This document shows, piece after piece, positions 31,734-43,710 of a stretch of 64,000 nt of DNA. Position 1 is the stretch's first letter, and every line of letters begins with the position of its first letter. Under the pieces are notes generated by a model. The model was not told where the DNA came from. It searched no databases and worked only from the letters and a program-made list of their open reading frames with translations. A program made the translations under genes and the position numbers. Source of the stretch: Stagonosporopsis chrysanthemi (lineage: Eukaryota; Ascomycota; Dothideomycetes; Pleosporales; Didymellaceae); the NCBI GenBank assembly GCA_022560025.1, contig JAFISE010000010.1, positions 186,001 through 250,000 on the forward strand, in the 5' to 3' direction.

Positions 31734-33677
31734 ATGAACTTCATCCTCCCAATCCGGCCTTCAAGGTCTTCAAACGGACAAAAGACGCCCAAAGCCATCA
31801 GGACTACCAAGACGCTCCAACCACCGCCTGAATCTCCTCGAAGGAGACCAAGTCTTGCTGCACGGGCTGGAGTCGTCAAGCGTCGGAGCAGCGTATCTAC
31901 AACATTCAATGCGCCATCAATGAGTTTCTTCGAAGCAATGTTCGGGGACGACTTTCCTGATACGTTCGCGTATGGCGATGGACGCAGTTGCAGAAGCAAA
32001 AGAACATTGTTTGACTTACCAGCCGAAATCCTAGAGGTCATATGCCAGTCACTCTCCAATATGGACGTCAAGCGGCTTCGACTTGCACATAGGCAACTCG
32101 CTGGGACGGTCGAGCTGCGCATCGATCGTGTCTTCATCTCTCCAAATCGTGCGAATTTGGACTGTTTGAATAACATACTCGATCATGATCGATATCGTTT
32201 GCGAGTGAAGGAGATAGTCTGGGACGATGCGCAGCTTGAGGAATATCCCACCTTCGAATCGTTCCAGGCACGGATCATGTCTGATCAGGAGAAAGCACAG
32301 GTGGATCTCGAAGATCATCTTTCTACGTTCTTTCAAAGTAGGGATGAAAGCGATGCCGATTATGATTCTATTGGTGTCGAAAATTGCATTGGAGAAGATG
32401 GACGATTGACTCAACTTGGCAAAGTCATGCTGCTCAGTTCAGATGACCAAAAGTCTAGAGATATCATCGCGAGTCACTCCGCTTCGATGAACCTCGAGGA
32501 CAGCTACGCGTTGTATGAGAAGCTCTACCAGGATGAAAAGGAGATCATAAGACGAGGCTGGGATGTAGCCGGCCTGGAGCGTGCAGTTCCGCGATTCCCA
32601 AGCTTAAGACGCATCACACTCACGACCGAAGTTTGGAGGCCGTGGTTCGCTATCCCGGTTTATGATACCCCATTCCACCGTGCACTACCTCCAGGCTTTA
32701 GGAAACCTTCAGTATGGCCGTGGATTGAGAGTAGACACCTCGGCGCTGTACATTCACCCATACACGATGATCCTACTCAACATCTAACAACGAAATGGAG
32801 AGGCTATAGTATACTCATGGCTTCGTTAGCTAGGAACCCAACCCCGAGTTTACAGGAGTTTATAATGGACACAGGTCAAGAAAGCATAGGTTTACCTCAT
32901 GAAATGTTCCTTTTACCAACGGTCGATTACACCAACACCATTCAAGCCCTGAGCAGTGCACACATTACGAAACTCCAATTCTCCTTCGTCGACCACAGTG
33001 TCGCACATCGTGGCAGAAACATCAACGCAAGGGTTTTAGCTGAATTCTGCGTTCTGCAACATGTAATCGCCACTTTACCCTTGCTAGAACACCTCGACCT
33101 CAAATGGGCACTCCCTCCACCGGATACGTTCTCTCCTTTCCCTGATGGCTTTCTTAAGCAACACTGCCCCAATCTGAGATTTTTAGCATTGAGACTTGCC
33201 AGACTTGCAGGGAGCTGGGTGTACGATTCGATCGTCAATTCTAAGAGCCTGGAAACTGTAGTTCTAGATAAGGTCGATTTGATTGTCAATGCAGGCGACA
33301 CGTCGACAATTTGCGTAGAGTTTTTCTCTCGCCTCAAGCAACATTTCGCTGGCACATCAAATCGTGGGCCAGGGTTCACATGGATTGACCGTCTCCCAGA
33401 GGATCATACAGTGGACAGGACCGATCAAACCTGCAAGCAATGGATAGTTGTGGATGATGAACTGGATTCCTTTCTTTATGATGACAGCGAGTCGCCATGG
33501 ATATCGGGACACACTTCTAGCCAACTCCAGACGCTGAGAGATACAGTTGGCTGGGTCATGGATGGAAGGAATCCGTTCTTCCGCAAAAGTAGGGACGAGG
33601 TTTTGACAAGGCAAAGAAATCCATGGCCCATTGACGGGGCACCGTCGGATACCTCCAGAGAATGGCGTATATACTGA
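31734..33677 (+). CDS. F-box protein with leucine-rich C-terminal region
   Basis: A single exon encodes 647 residues. An F-box lies at about 91-130 (FDLPAEILEVICQSLSNMDVKRLRLAHR), after a basic Ser/Pro-rich head. The C-terminal half has spaced Leu-rich strands (HLDLKWALP, LRFLALRLARL, LETVVLDKVDL) like the degenerate leucine-rich repeats of fungal F-box proteins. It is probably an SCF ubiquitin-ligase adaptor; the target is unknown. Codon use is less biased than in the housekeeping genes nearby, usual for this expanded family. Confidence 0.85.
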   Translation: MNFILPIRPSRSSNGQKTPKAIRTTKTLQPPPESPRRRPSLAARAGVVKRRSSVSTTFNAPSMSFFEAMFGDDFPDTFAYGDGRSCRSKRTLFDLPAEILEVICQSLSNMDVKRLRLAHRQLAGTVELRIDRVFISPNRANLDCLNNILDHDRYRLRVKEIVWDDAQLEEYPTFESFQARIMSDQEKAQVDLEDHLSTFFQSRDESDADYDSIGVENCIGEDGRLTQLGKVMLLSSDDQKSRDIIASHSASMNLEDSYALYEKLYQDEKEIIRRGWDVAGLERAVPRFPSLRRITLTTEVWRPWFAIPVYDTPFHRALPPGFRKPSVWPWIESRHLGAVHSPIHDDPTQHLTTKWRGYSILMASLARNPTPSLQEFIMDTGQESIGLPHEMFLLPTVDYTNTIQALSSAHITKLQFSFVDHSVAHRGRNINARVLAEFCVLQHVIATLPLLEHLDLKWALPPPDTFSPFPDGFLKQHCPNLRFLALRLARLAGSWVYDSIVNSKSLETVVLDKVDLIVNAGDTSTICVEFFSRLKQHFAGTSNRGPGFTWIDRLPEDHTVDRTDQTCKQWIVVDDELDSFLYDDSESPWISGHTSSQLQTLRDTVGWVMDGRNPFFRKSRDEVLTRQRNPWPIDGAPSDTSREWRIY

Positions 33678-34046
33678 AGTGAAAAGCTAGTGAGGTCCAT
33701 GGTCCTGGCTCTTATGTTGTCGAACAAGGGGATGAGGTTCTAACGGACAGCTTCAAGGCTGTTTCGCATGCTTCATATTCTGACAGTTGTGTTGGAGGTC
33801 ACATTGTCGTTCAGAGCCGATGAAAACTTTCCAGGCTGAGCTACTTGCTATTTGAATATGACGGGCGAGCTTACACATCAACAGCCCACATAGCACGAAT
33901 CTTCCGTGGCGTGAAAGCCTAGGAAAGATCTAACATCCGAAATTCCTTAGGCTGGGATGAATGCACATAACGTTTTACGATCTATAAATAAAATGTACGC
34001 GATTTGAAGTACAAAACTCCGGCCACACAGAAGGCCAAAACCTTGC
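33678..34046. other. Short convergent intergenic region
   Basis: These 369 bp between two 3' ends are AT-richer near 33980-34010 (TCTATAAATAAAATG), which may hold poly(A) signals for either gene. Confidence 0.4.
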
Positions 34047-35066
34047 TCAGATGCCACTATCATTCGCGACCTTGATCACAACAGCTCCGACACCAGGTTC
34101 CTTGTTGAACATTCGATGCGCCTTCGGCACCTCTTCTAGCGTCCACAGCTTGCGAATCGGCACTTTAATCTCACCTTTCCTCAACATCTCCACCAAGGTC
34201 TTGAACTCCGGCTCGAAAGTGCTCTGATCCCTATCAACGTAGAAAAAGGCCGTGCTGTTCGGGCAAAACACATTCAAATTCTTGGACAGTAGCTTCGCAA
34301 TCTGCGGCCATTGGCTCCTTGTCTTGCCGCCATTGAGGGCGTTGTAGTTTCCACCGTAGCCGATCAATTTCCCACCACGCGCGAGAATCTTCCAGCTCTC
34401 GTCGTACGACTCGAAGCCCAGAGGATCGAAAACAACATGCGCACCACCGACGTTGTTTATAGCCTGCATCCAGTCCTTATTGGTGTATACAAACGGATGC
34501 GCACCTGCTTCACGCACCGCAGCATGGTTGTACTCGGATGCAGTACCGTAGATCTCCGCGCCTTGCAACTTGCACAGCGTAAGCAGCGCGAAGCCTACGG
34601 ACCCGCTGAGACCGTGGATGAAGACGCGCTGGCCTTTGCTGACTTTCCCGCTGCGGTACACCATGCCGTACGCTGTTGTCCAGTCAAGAATCAGGGCTAC
34701 GGCTTGCTGCAGATCGACGCCAGCAGGGATCGGAAGGAGGTACTTCTCAGGCAGGTTGACACGTTCAGATTGTCCTTCGTAGACGCAGAGACAGCCGACA
34801 AGGCTACCAACTGGGTATCTGTTGCTTTTGGAGCCGTTGGAAGTCACTGTACCGATGCAGCTGTATCCTGTGGTGAGCGGTGCTGCTCTCTGGTTGGGAT
34901 AGCCGCCTAGACGCATGGCGATGTCTGCGCCGCCGAAGCCGGAGTATAGGACTTCGAGTTGAACCTCACTAGCAGCTGGAGGACCGAGCTCTGTGGTGAT
35001 TACAGAGACATGTGAGGCATCGCCGTAGCTTTCGATGAGAGACTTGCGGATCGTTTTTGTAGCCAT
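34047..35066 (-). CDS. Medium-chain reductase (quinone oxidoreductase / zeta-crystallin-like)
   Basis: A single exon encodes 339 residues. The N-terminal GroES-like domain is followed by a Rossmann fold with the NADPH loop HGLSGSVGFALLTLCKL at about 150-166. The GYSCIGTV and YPVGSLVGCL motifs are as in the MDR quinone-oxidoreductase branch; the zinc-binding Cys/His set of alcohol dehydrogenases is absent. The C-terminal motif IRKLWTLEEVPKAHRMFNK is conserved in the superfamily. It is probably a cytosolic NADPH-dependent reductase of quinones or enones; the substrate is unknown. It lies convergent to the F-box gene and starts 887 bp from the end of the next minus-strand gene. Confidence 0.9.
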   Translation of the reverse strand: MATKTIRKSLIESYGDASHVSVITTELGPPAASEVQLEVLYSGFGGADIAMRLGGYPNQRAAPLTTGYSCIGTVTSNGSKSNRYPVGSLVGCLCVYEGQSERVNLPEKYLLPIPAGVDLQQAVALILDWTTAYGMVYRSGKVSKGQRVFIHGLSGSVGFALLTLCKLQGAEIYGTASEYNHAAVREAGAHPFVYTNKDWMQAINNVGGAHVVFDPLGFESYDESWKILARGGKLIGYGGNYNALNGGKTRSQWPQIAKLLSKNLNVFCPNSTAFFYVDRDQSTFEPEFKTLVEMLRKGEIKVPIRKLWTLEEVPKAHRMFNKEPGVGAVVIKVANDSGI

Positions 35067-35952
35067 GATGAAAGCGCGTTAGGCGCTGGTTGTTTATGGC
35101 GTTAGAGAATGTACCAGATACCTATATGTGTGTACGAGATCGACAGAATTGTATTCAAGACAGTGAGAGATGCAACGCGATATATTGAGCTGACGGTAAG
35201 TGCTTCTGCACATTGCTACGAATCCAATTCTTATACTTAAAGGCCACTTCGGCGTGTGGACAGACCCAATTCCGGCGTGTTAGCAGTTTCTAGCTGTTGA
35301 TACATCTTCGTGGTGATTGACGAGAGCATCGGCTCAACTTGGGAGCATTGATGGCCAAGATGCTGCGACGTTGTAGTCAGCCTAAGGGGATGGGTAGAAA
35401 GAAGAGCCGTTCGGCAGGATATCGCCCCGACTCACATCAGCCGTCGAACCACATCCAGGCTAGCTCAAGACGCTATATTGGGAGGCGCTGCGCCAGGTTC
35501 ATCATCCCGTCGACCCCACACCAGTTCATTGAGTTGCAGCAAAAATCATCATCAGGCCCTTCATATTGGTGTTGTTGTGCGACGCGTTCTTGCTTTTTCC
35601 TCAATGCCGGCCTTGTGCAACGCCTGGTCGCGCCAACCCTTACCAGGTTCGATACCTCATGCATAGCAGTGGCGTACGCCACCAGGAGCTACCGACAGAT
35701 CTTGAGTCTCTTGCATGAACACACGCTCCGATGGGACGCAAGAATGTGGAGGATCTTCGCGCCTGGCAGACGCCTCGCATGATCTACGACTGTATCACAA
35801 AAGATGTATTCGACCAGCATATCGAGCTTGGTGGATATTGTTGGAACTACAGATAGATCATCAAGTATGCATAATGTGTACATCCGAAATATGTGAGCAA
35901 CAAGACTCCTATGTACAATCTATCTTGTGCCGTTCTGATCGTCTAGTTCGAG
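35067..35952. other. Intergenic region between two minus-strand genes
   Basis: These 886 bp have no supported gene. A GGTTCGATACC at 35646 resembles a Pol III B box, but no cloverleaf can be drawn around it. Confidence 0.45.
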
Positions 35953-37653
35953 CTACTTTTGTCTTGAGCAGCAGCCAAATAGCGTCTTCCAAGCTTTACG
36001 CCTCGGGCCGAGCCTTGCGCTTTCCTGCGCGTTGCCAGCTGTTGGCGGACCTGTGGTCTTCCCGGATTTTTCATCAAACGAGATGGTCGCAAAGCTGCTG
36101 TCCTCTGGCCCGCCCGATTGGGCACCACCTGACACGCGTGGCGTCCCACGAGGGTGCTCTGTTAGATGCTTTTCCATGAAGCTCACCAGGTGCTCCACAT
36201 CTCCAAGCGTGCTCATGGCACCCAGAGTGGCTCGTATCATCCCAAAGGGTACGTGGCCTCGAATATCGTCGCCAGGCTGGTTGCAACGGAAACCTGAATC
36301 GAACGCTGCTCTCAGATCTTGCCCTGACAAGCCTAGTGCAGAGGCCATACCAGCTGGATTGCACAAGGAGCCTGTTCGGACATGGATCTCATTTGCTCGC
36401 AGCAAAGCGCCAACTTCAAACCCACTCCTCCAGGACCCATCGCTATTCCTGACGTTGAAGGTGACTGTGGCGCCCTGCGAGGTTGAGTCACCGTACGTGG
36501 ATGTTGGTGCCTTGTACACATGACAAACCGGCATCCCATTGACATGCTTCATCCTCTCCAGGCGATCGTAGAGTCTCTTTGCCAACCATCCCGTGTGCTT
36601 GGAGACCTGAGCCAAGCCGCCGAACAGGTTTGCGTGCGTATCGATAGCGCAGCTCAAGGCCAGTATGCTGCGTATCGCGATTGTACCGTCCTCTAAGCGT
36701 GCGTGTACGCTACTGTCCTTTCGCTCCACCCACGGTGTACCGATACATCCTATCATCTCAGTAGTGCCACCGCCGAAGTATCTCCGGTGGCATAGCACTT
36801 GTGCAGATGCCTTACGTACAAGCAAAGCGCCAAGGTCAGGGAACCCGAAGATCTTGTAGAACGACATTGTTACAAAGTCTGGTGCTGTTGTATGGTCACT
36901 AAGGTTCAATGGACTGGTTGAGACCAAAGCGGCAGTGTCCAGAAGCGTGTACGTATGGCTGTGAAAAGAAGACTGACGAATCTGCGAAGGCCAAGTCAGG
37001 GGAAGGCGTTCGCCGTTCATGTTCGACTGAGCGGGGTATGCGAACAGGGTAGGCCGATGGTTGTTTGATTCCTGTCCAGGCAACAATTCCCCACCATTGA
37101 GCCAATACTCCATCTCTTCGGCTGTTGCAAGACATTGACTGTTCTGCGCTTGCTCACGAACCCCAACTAGACTCGTATGAGCATTGCGGTGATAGAGATA
37201 ATTGAAACCTTGTTCGTGGCCGGCGAAGCACTCCATCACCAGCTTGACAGCAGCCGTAGCATTGGCCGTGAACACGACATCCCAATGCTCCCGGTCGGCA
37301 CTGAAGAGTTTCAGCACCTTCTGCCTCGTTTGCTCTACCATCAGAGCAGAAAAGCTCGGTCTTGAGGCGTCCGAGTGGGGGTTAGAAAGAATTGATACCT
37401 TCATTTGAGTGCAAAAAGATTCCATTAGTGATTTGCTCGCCAGCGTAGTTCCGCCATGGTCAAGGTAAGTGACGCCTTCTTTACAATTAGTTACATTCAA
37501 GTCTTAACGAAGTGAGGCCGTACCTCTCAGCATCGGATATTCCGTCTGTCTCATAGTTTCTACTCGTGTATTGTAGGTCATTCGCTTCGCCTCAGTTAAG
37601 ACCGTATCGTCTTGCATCCATGGCGTAAACTGTAGGATTGGGAGGAAAGGCAT
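35953..37653 (-). CDS. Molybdenum-cofactor-sulfurase-like protein (aminotransferase V domain only)
   Basis: Two exons (37653-37524, 37475-35953; 48-nt intron) encode 550 residues. The product starts with the conserved GVTYLDHGGTTL, then FTANATAAVKLV, and the PLP Lys is Lys251 in SFYKIFGFPDLGALL. HRRYFGGGTTE and VRTGSLCNPAG follow; the Cys of the last is the persulfide-bearing position expected in this family. Full-length Moco sulfurases (HxB, about 800 residues) carry a second MOSC domain; here the frame stops after a hydrophilic, Ser/Gly-rich tail ending in FGCCSRQK. The protein probably mobilises sulfur from cysteine, but whether it charges the molybdenum cofactor of xanthine dehydrogenase-type enzymes is open. 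The start is taken from the short first exon, which restores phase. Confidence 0.86.
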
Positions 37654-40600
37654 GGTGGTAAAGACTGAAGACCAGCAAATGTTCTTGTATTGGGTCTTGC
37701 CGTCTTACTGTTGTGTACTACCATAGGGTTGCCATGCGGCTTTTATATCTTCTTCAGCGAAAACCAGCACAATTGAGCCATTCGAGCTTACTGATGCGTA
37801 GTTCATCGAATACGGTCTTGCGCAGCTCTGTTCCGAGCCACGCGTATGGACGGCTGGCGACGACTTCCAATAGGAACACCTCTACCAGAACTGTTAGCTT
37901 GTTGTTATCCCATTGAGGTTGAGTAGACCTACTGTTCGGCGAACAGAGAACAGTGTTCAGCAAGTTGGCAGGCCTAGTGATATTCCGGAACTTGTCACCG
38001 TGAACTTTGCTTTTTACCCTCGAGGTACAGATCGAAAGTGGTTGCCGGCTAGCGGTGGCTCAGTATGAATCGTAATGCCCCGTAGCGAGTGGATACGCTA
38101 TCAAAAGTGTCCTGGGGAGCATAATGAAAGCTCGTTTCGAATGAAGTTTTGAAGAGAAACAAACGAAAAGAGCAAGCCGTAGTGGATGATGAAGAACCAA
38201 GGAATACTTTACTAGGGCTAGTACTTAGAGTGGCAGTGTCAACCATTCATAGAACTGTTGCCTCTTCTGGCCCCTTTGCTCCGCCATGTGTACATGCCGA
38301 TGGACAAATCGGCGGAATTCAGGCGTCAGCCTTGCGTTGTCAGCTGGGTCGAGCTTACAGCTGCATACCCTCACAGTAGGTAGCGTGTCATTTCCCCATG
38401 GAGATTGAGCGCGAGCCGTCTCGACATCGCTACTTCTAAAAGAGCAACTGCTAGATTTTCTCCGGCTCCTTCCAGTACCGAGCTCCTTTAATCGTTCTGT
38501 AACAAATCGTGAGCCCACAGTGGCGGTGTGCAAGCATCTCATTGAGCCTCGACATACGGACGATACAATTCGACTCTTTGTCAACCCAAGAGATTGCCAA
38601 AATCACCTTCCAGATCGTCCTTCAGATCCAATTCTTCCGCATCATCTTGACCAGTCACGAGAACACCGGGCTTGTCCGATCTATCCTGCTTGTGGCGCGA
38701 TTGGAATCCTTCGCCCACTTTTCAAACCCACCACATTATGCTATATGAATGATAGAATAGGCATGCCTACAGATTCGAGGTGAGAGGAAGGAAGCTGCTA
38801 GCCAATAGCTCTGGATCGCAGTATCTGACTTCTTCATTTGACAGTTTTAAGGGCGCGAAAAAGCAAAAGTCGCATCCCAAACTGACGGAACCAGAATCGG
38901 CGGGAACCCTGCGTGCATCACTCGGCCCGTTATCATCTGTGCGCACACTTGGGCGCCTGTCATTACTTGACTCTAACCATGTGGCGTACACGGCACAGGT
39001 TTTGTATGCTCGTGCATGATCTGAGGCCTTACGTGCCGCGTAGTTGGAGGCCTGACGTCGAGACCTTCACAGTGCCACCCTCAGCCTTCGTCCGGCAACT
39101 GTTCCAGGCACTTCAAATCTATCATTCGCATGCTTTCAATATTTCACCGGCTCAACAGTACATTGTTCAGAGCATCACGCACAAAGATTTGAACCTGCGC
39201 GAAATAGAGTCGCGTGACTCCTCATATCTCCACTCACGGAACACTACGTGCGCAAGAAAAGGTGAATGCTAGGCCGCCACTGGCTGTCGCAAAAGGCCCC
39301 CACGCACGCAGGGCTGACCATTTACGTGCCGGAATTAGAGCGAAGGTGGTCAGCAAGCGCCGGACTAAAGTACCTTCGCTAAGGTGTGGGCCGTGTGGCA
39401 CAGTTCCTGCATGTAATCAGCATCACCGTCGGGCTCTAGAGTTGTGCAAGAGGGAAGGATAGATGAAATGCAGGGAAATGCCACGTCGGTAAGGTCAGCT
39501 CAGGCGCTGGCATCAGACTACCCATGATCGAGACGTACGCTGTCAATCTATTGTCCACTGGGCAGGCCTTGACACAAACCTCAGTAGGTTCGATGTCGAT
39601 GAAGACCTCATGTACTCACTTTCGTCATCAGCACATCATAATTGCAGGACTCCGATGCCTTGTCAAGTCGCCCATCTGTGAGAAGGGCTCAAGACTTTTG
39701 TATCTTCGATGTAGATTCTCGATCCATGACTGCAAGTAGATGCCGCACGTTTGAAGTCTGTTTGGGAAGGTCAAATCCAACCTGATTTTACGCTTTATCA
39801 GGTAAGATGACGAGGCTGTGTAGGAGGTGTCGGGATCGTGTGCATCTACTGTAGTGCTCAGGCTACCAGTCCGCTTGGGGGGCCTTTCTACGTAACAGTC
39901 ACTGTGTCCGGCTGCTCCGACGTCACTCCAACAACCACAGGGTAAGTTTGCGTTTTCAAGTATCCTCAGGCTGGGCGTCTCATGAGCAGCTTGCAGCGAG
40001 GCCCCCCGGAATAGCGTGGTCCGGACATTGCGACTACGGCTACAGTGCATACGTGTCTTCGCAGAGAGCCGGAGTTGGACCCGCCCTCTGCTGCAACTTC
40101 ACCAGTTTCAGCGTTTGTTGGTCCTTATGCTCACTGTAACAAACTGTATCATCCCTCCAGAAGATGAGCGCAGCCCATCGGAGGTTTTTGCTAGACTTTT
40201 AGCATTGACACACAGAGCCCCCAACTTCTCTCGTATAGCATTGCTCGAGGTCAATTGTCAAGGCAGGAGAAGATCCTAAGCAGCGTATATGGCACCGTAT
40301 AAGGCAGGGTGCCGTGCCTCCAAAACCTACCTGTGGAAATCTGACTATAACTGTGCAGTGTCAGTAAAGGGCACAAAAAGAGCAGACTATTATGGCTGCA
40401 GCAAAATCTGATATAATCACGGCAGCAAAAACATGCAGACCACCCCTTACCATCGAACCAACAGTGATCTCAACGAGCGGGCAGCTCTATGAGTGACCAG
40501 AACTCGCGTATTTACCCTGCAGACTGTCTCCTGAAATGTCACTTCTGTCTAACTAGACGCTCATACCCAACTGAATGCAGCTGCGATTTATAAACTCCCT

Positions 40601-41341
40601 TGAAGGAACAGTCCGTCAAAGTCAGCAAGCACCGATATACAAGTCCCATATCTAAGACGATATGAAGCAAAGAAAGACTCCGGAGTAGAAGCGCAGACAA
40701 GGTGACTACTACCAAGCGGCAGAACCTCCAATACATGTCTCAGGTCGAGACCCTGGGGGCTGCAAACATGGATGACATTAAATTATTTGAGCCGCTTCGG
40801 AAATGATCTTTGTGAACTTTACTTCCGCCAATACCTAGGACTGTAGCGCACGCTGTTACGTGCACGTTTTCCCATCAAAACTGCGGCAGGAGAGACCTGG
40901 AAAACAATCGGCTTTTTTTAGGCTTGTATTGGTCTCTGAGGGACGTTTACTATCTGCCTCTTGATAGCTACGAGGCAAATTCCTAACCTTGCAGAGTAGT
41001 AAGTGTCCCTCACAACGCAGGGAGGTCTCGTTCCATGGCAACCACGCTCCCTCTTCACGTGCCGGACGTATAAAACAGGAAAGCTGTGTTCATTGACTGA
41101 TGACTTTTGGGTATAAACTAATCTTCAACTGATCACCCCGTAGACGTGATATGGTTTAGGAGTCCGCGTGTCAGCGCTGCTAAAGAAGCTCCCGTTACTG
41201 CGCCAGTCAGGACGGGAAGAGAAGAGTGAGATACTGAAAATGCATACATCAGCGTGCCGTAATCACCTCGAAGCCCTCTATTCGCCACATTACCACAGGC
41301 AGCCTAATTCTCCATCGCCTCACATATCATCTTGACTTACT
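37654..41341. other. 3.7-kb region with no confident gene
   Basis: Most of this long spacer has short, random frames on both strands. The exception is 38225-39060 on the minus strand (listed separately). The stretch 40140-41100 is AT-richer. I find no transposase, long terminal repeats or RNA gene. Confidence 0.4.
38225..39060 (-). CDS. Possible unresolved multi-exon gene or gene remnant
   Basis: Three minus-strand stretches read like protein but sit in different frames without clear starts: about 39050-38767 (with GCDFCFFAPLKLSNEEVRYC), 38735-38590 (VLVTGQDDAEELDLKDDLEG) and 38550-38225 (ending FRRFVHRHVHMAEQRGQKRQ then a stop). Candidate splice sites between them are weak. It could be a real small gene, a decayed one or chance. 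I recognise no domain. Confidence 0.22.
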
Positions 41342-43053
41342 TTACTCTGTCCTCTTCCTCACCCTCGGCAGCGCAATCCAGCAAACCAGCATCGCACCAT
41401 ACAGCCCCAGCGCCACAGGATGGATAACCCACGTCCCGACCGCCTGCGCCAGAATACCCGTTGTGAACGGCGCGACCGCACCGCCGGAGCTGCCCGCGGA
41501 CCCAATGAACCCAATTGCCGTCGTCTGCAGATGGCGCGGCACGAGGCGCGAGAAAATCGTCTGAGCGCAGGGGTACACGGGGCCGAGGAGCAGGCCCAGC
41601 AGCGAGACGGCCACGGCGTTGCCGATGATGTTGGGGGTCAGCCAGGCGAGGAGCTGCAGCACCATGGTTCCCAGGGTTAGGCCGACGACGTAGTTTTTCT
41701 CGCCGATGCGCGGCGCGGCGTGGGTTAGGACGAAGCGGCCGATTGTGATGCCGGCCTAGGAAGGGGGAGTGTTAGTGGTGCGTTGTGGGTGGCTGTGGTG
41801 ATGGAGGCAGATGGACTTACCCAGAAACCGGCCGTTACGTAGCCGACCTTTGCGGGGTCGCCGTCACGGTAGTTGATGAGGAACGAGATGATCCAACCGG
41901 AAACTGCGACTTCAGCGCCCTGGTACGCGAAGATGAACAGCGCGCCTGCGATCGTGACTTTGTTCTGCAGTGCGAGTTTCAGCTCTCTCCTCTTCGACCC
42001 AGCGGCCTCGCTTGCGTTCTGCCGGCTGGCTGTGATCTCCAGCGCAGACAGCAGCGTAGCAGACGAATCCTCCTCGTAGCCGTTGAATGCCCATGCCACA
42101 AAGCCAACACAGCAGATCCGCAGGCCCAGCAGGAAGAAGTAGAAGCGCGACCACATGACACCCGAGGAGACGAGGGCAGTGCCGATGATGGGCGCGATGG
42201 TGCCGCCGATGCCGTAGCTGCCATGTGCGGCGCCCAGAATGGCGCTCGAGGGCTGGATGTTGGCGCAGAAGACGTTGTTGAGAGCCAGGCTGGTAGCTGC
42301 GCCGTAGCCAATGAAGAAGAAGCTGGTGCGGTCAGTATTCGGATCACACACTCGTAGTTGCGAGCAAGGAAAGTCACTTACGCGATGATCACAACGGGGA
42401 ACGGAGGCGTGCACACCAACATCACGTACGCGGCGATCAAAAACAGCTCCGCGCACATCAGCGTCTTCGCCCGCCCCAGCTTGGACAACACCCACGTCAC
42501 CAGCGGTGCTGCGGCAATGAAACCCACCGCGTTGCCCACGAAGACGAGGGACATGATCGTATGGCTGTTGTGGTAATAGGCCTCCATGTAGGGAATCAGG
42601 GCACCGACGACTAGTCACAGTCAGCAGTTGTTTCAATACCGCACAGTGCCTGGTCCGAGGTGAGGTGAAGTGTGAAGGCATGAAACACGCACCAGCATCA
42701 TTTAACCCATTCCCAAAATAAATCACACAGCAACACAGAATCCTCCACTTGTTAATCGGGGGGTTATTCCACGTCTGCACCAGTCCTACTGCTTCGTCGT
42801 GCACCGGCGAGGGCGGACAGCTCGCCTCCAGCTCATTAGGGGTCCGCGGTGTCTGAGTCCCCGGTGTGGATTTGGGCCGCTGGTCAAAGTAGGCAGTCTT
42901 GCTTTTTCCGGGCTTGACAGGCTCGAGTTCGATGCTGGCGGGGAGCACGCCGAAGTGCGGTTCCTTGCCTTTGGTTTTCTGGTATGTTGGGGCTGGATTG
43001 GTGGGCGTGGTGGACTGAATGTCGAAGACGCCGTGCAGGCCGGTCGAGGCCAT
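41342..43053 (-). CDS. Major facilitator superfamily transporter
   Basis: Four exons (43053-42693, 42610-42382, 42322-41821, 41755-41342) encode 501 residues, with introns of 82, 59 and 65 nt. About 100 hydrophilic residues precede the membrane part. Around 12 hydrophobic helices follow, with MFS loop features: VTWVLSKLGRAK after helix 2, a Gly-rich GAAHGSYGIGGTIAPIIGTAL helix 5 motif and a GPVYPCAQTIFSRLVPR segment in the C-terminal half. It resembles the Bsc6-like/fucose-permease-like MFS branch of fungi; the substrate is unknown. Two in-frame starts exist (43083 and 43053); 43053 has the better context (ATCATGGCC). It is divergent from the next gene. Confidence 0.85.
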
Positions 43054-43710
43054 GATGCTTGTGTTTGGGTGGCCGCTCAGCAAGGCGTGTGTGTGCGTGA
43101 AAGTCTTTTTGTTGTCTTATCAAGTCGCAATGCCTTACGTGAAGCTCAAGGGCAGCGAGTCTGGTTGTCTCTGAGCAAGCAGAAGACAGGTTATATTTGA
43201 GCGCCTGAGGCACGACGTGTGCACTGCGTCCTGCAAAAGGGTTGTCAAAGCACTGTGACTGGAGAATCTACAGCCACGGGTGTCATTGCTGATAAATGCC
43301 CATGCGGAGAGCGCACTAGCAACAAGATTCTCTCGCGCATGCGGTACTACCACAAAGCGTAGGTCCGACATTGATCCAGTGGTAGTGCCCTCCAGCACTG
43401 CTCTACCTACTCCAATAGTCGAAGCCTCTGCACAATCTCGCTCTAATGAGACAGCTAGCCGTCGTCTCTAGACTCGTATTGCACGTATCGAGATAGCAAA
43501 GGGCGTTGGGGTCGCTAGAAGGGCGGTGGAAGCGTTTCCCAAAGCGCCCGCACATTGCGAGGTTCGGATGCGGGGAGAATTGCCCGCGGGGCATTTTTCC
43601 CTGCGTCGCCCGTGCACCGACCCCTCCGACTCCGATTTTCTTTAGATGGTTCATGTGCGTTCTCGAACTACACGCACGTCAATACCAAACGACTACCATA
43701 CAGCACTACC
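43054..43710. promoter_or_regulatory. Divergent upstream region, MFS gene and EIF1AD gene
   Basis: These 657 bp contain both promoters. The part close to EIF1AD is GC-rich with short CG-rich blocks; no defined site is claimed. Confidence 0.35.

Noticed and set aside
35640..35670. B-box-like GGTTCGATACC, possible second tRNA
   Set aside because: The flanking T-stem does not pair and no acceptor or anticodon arm can be drawn.
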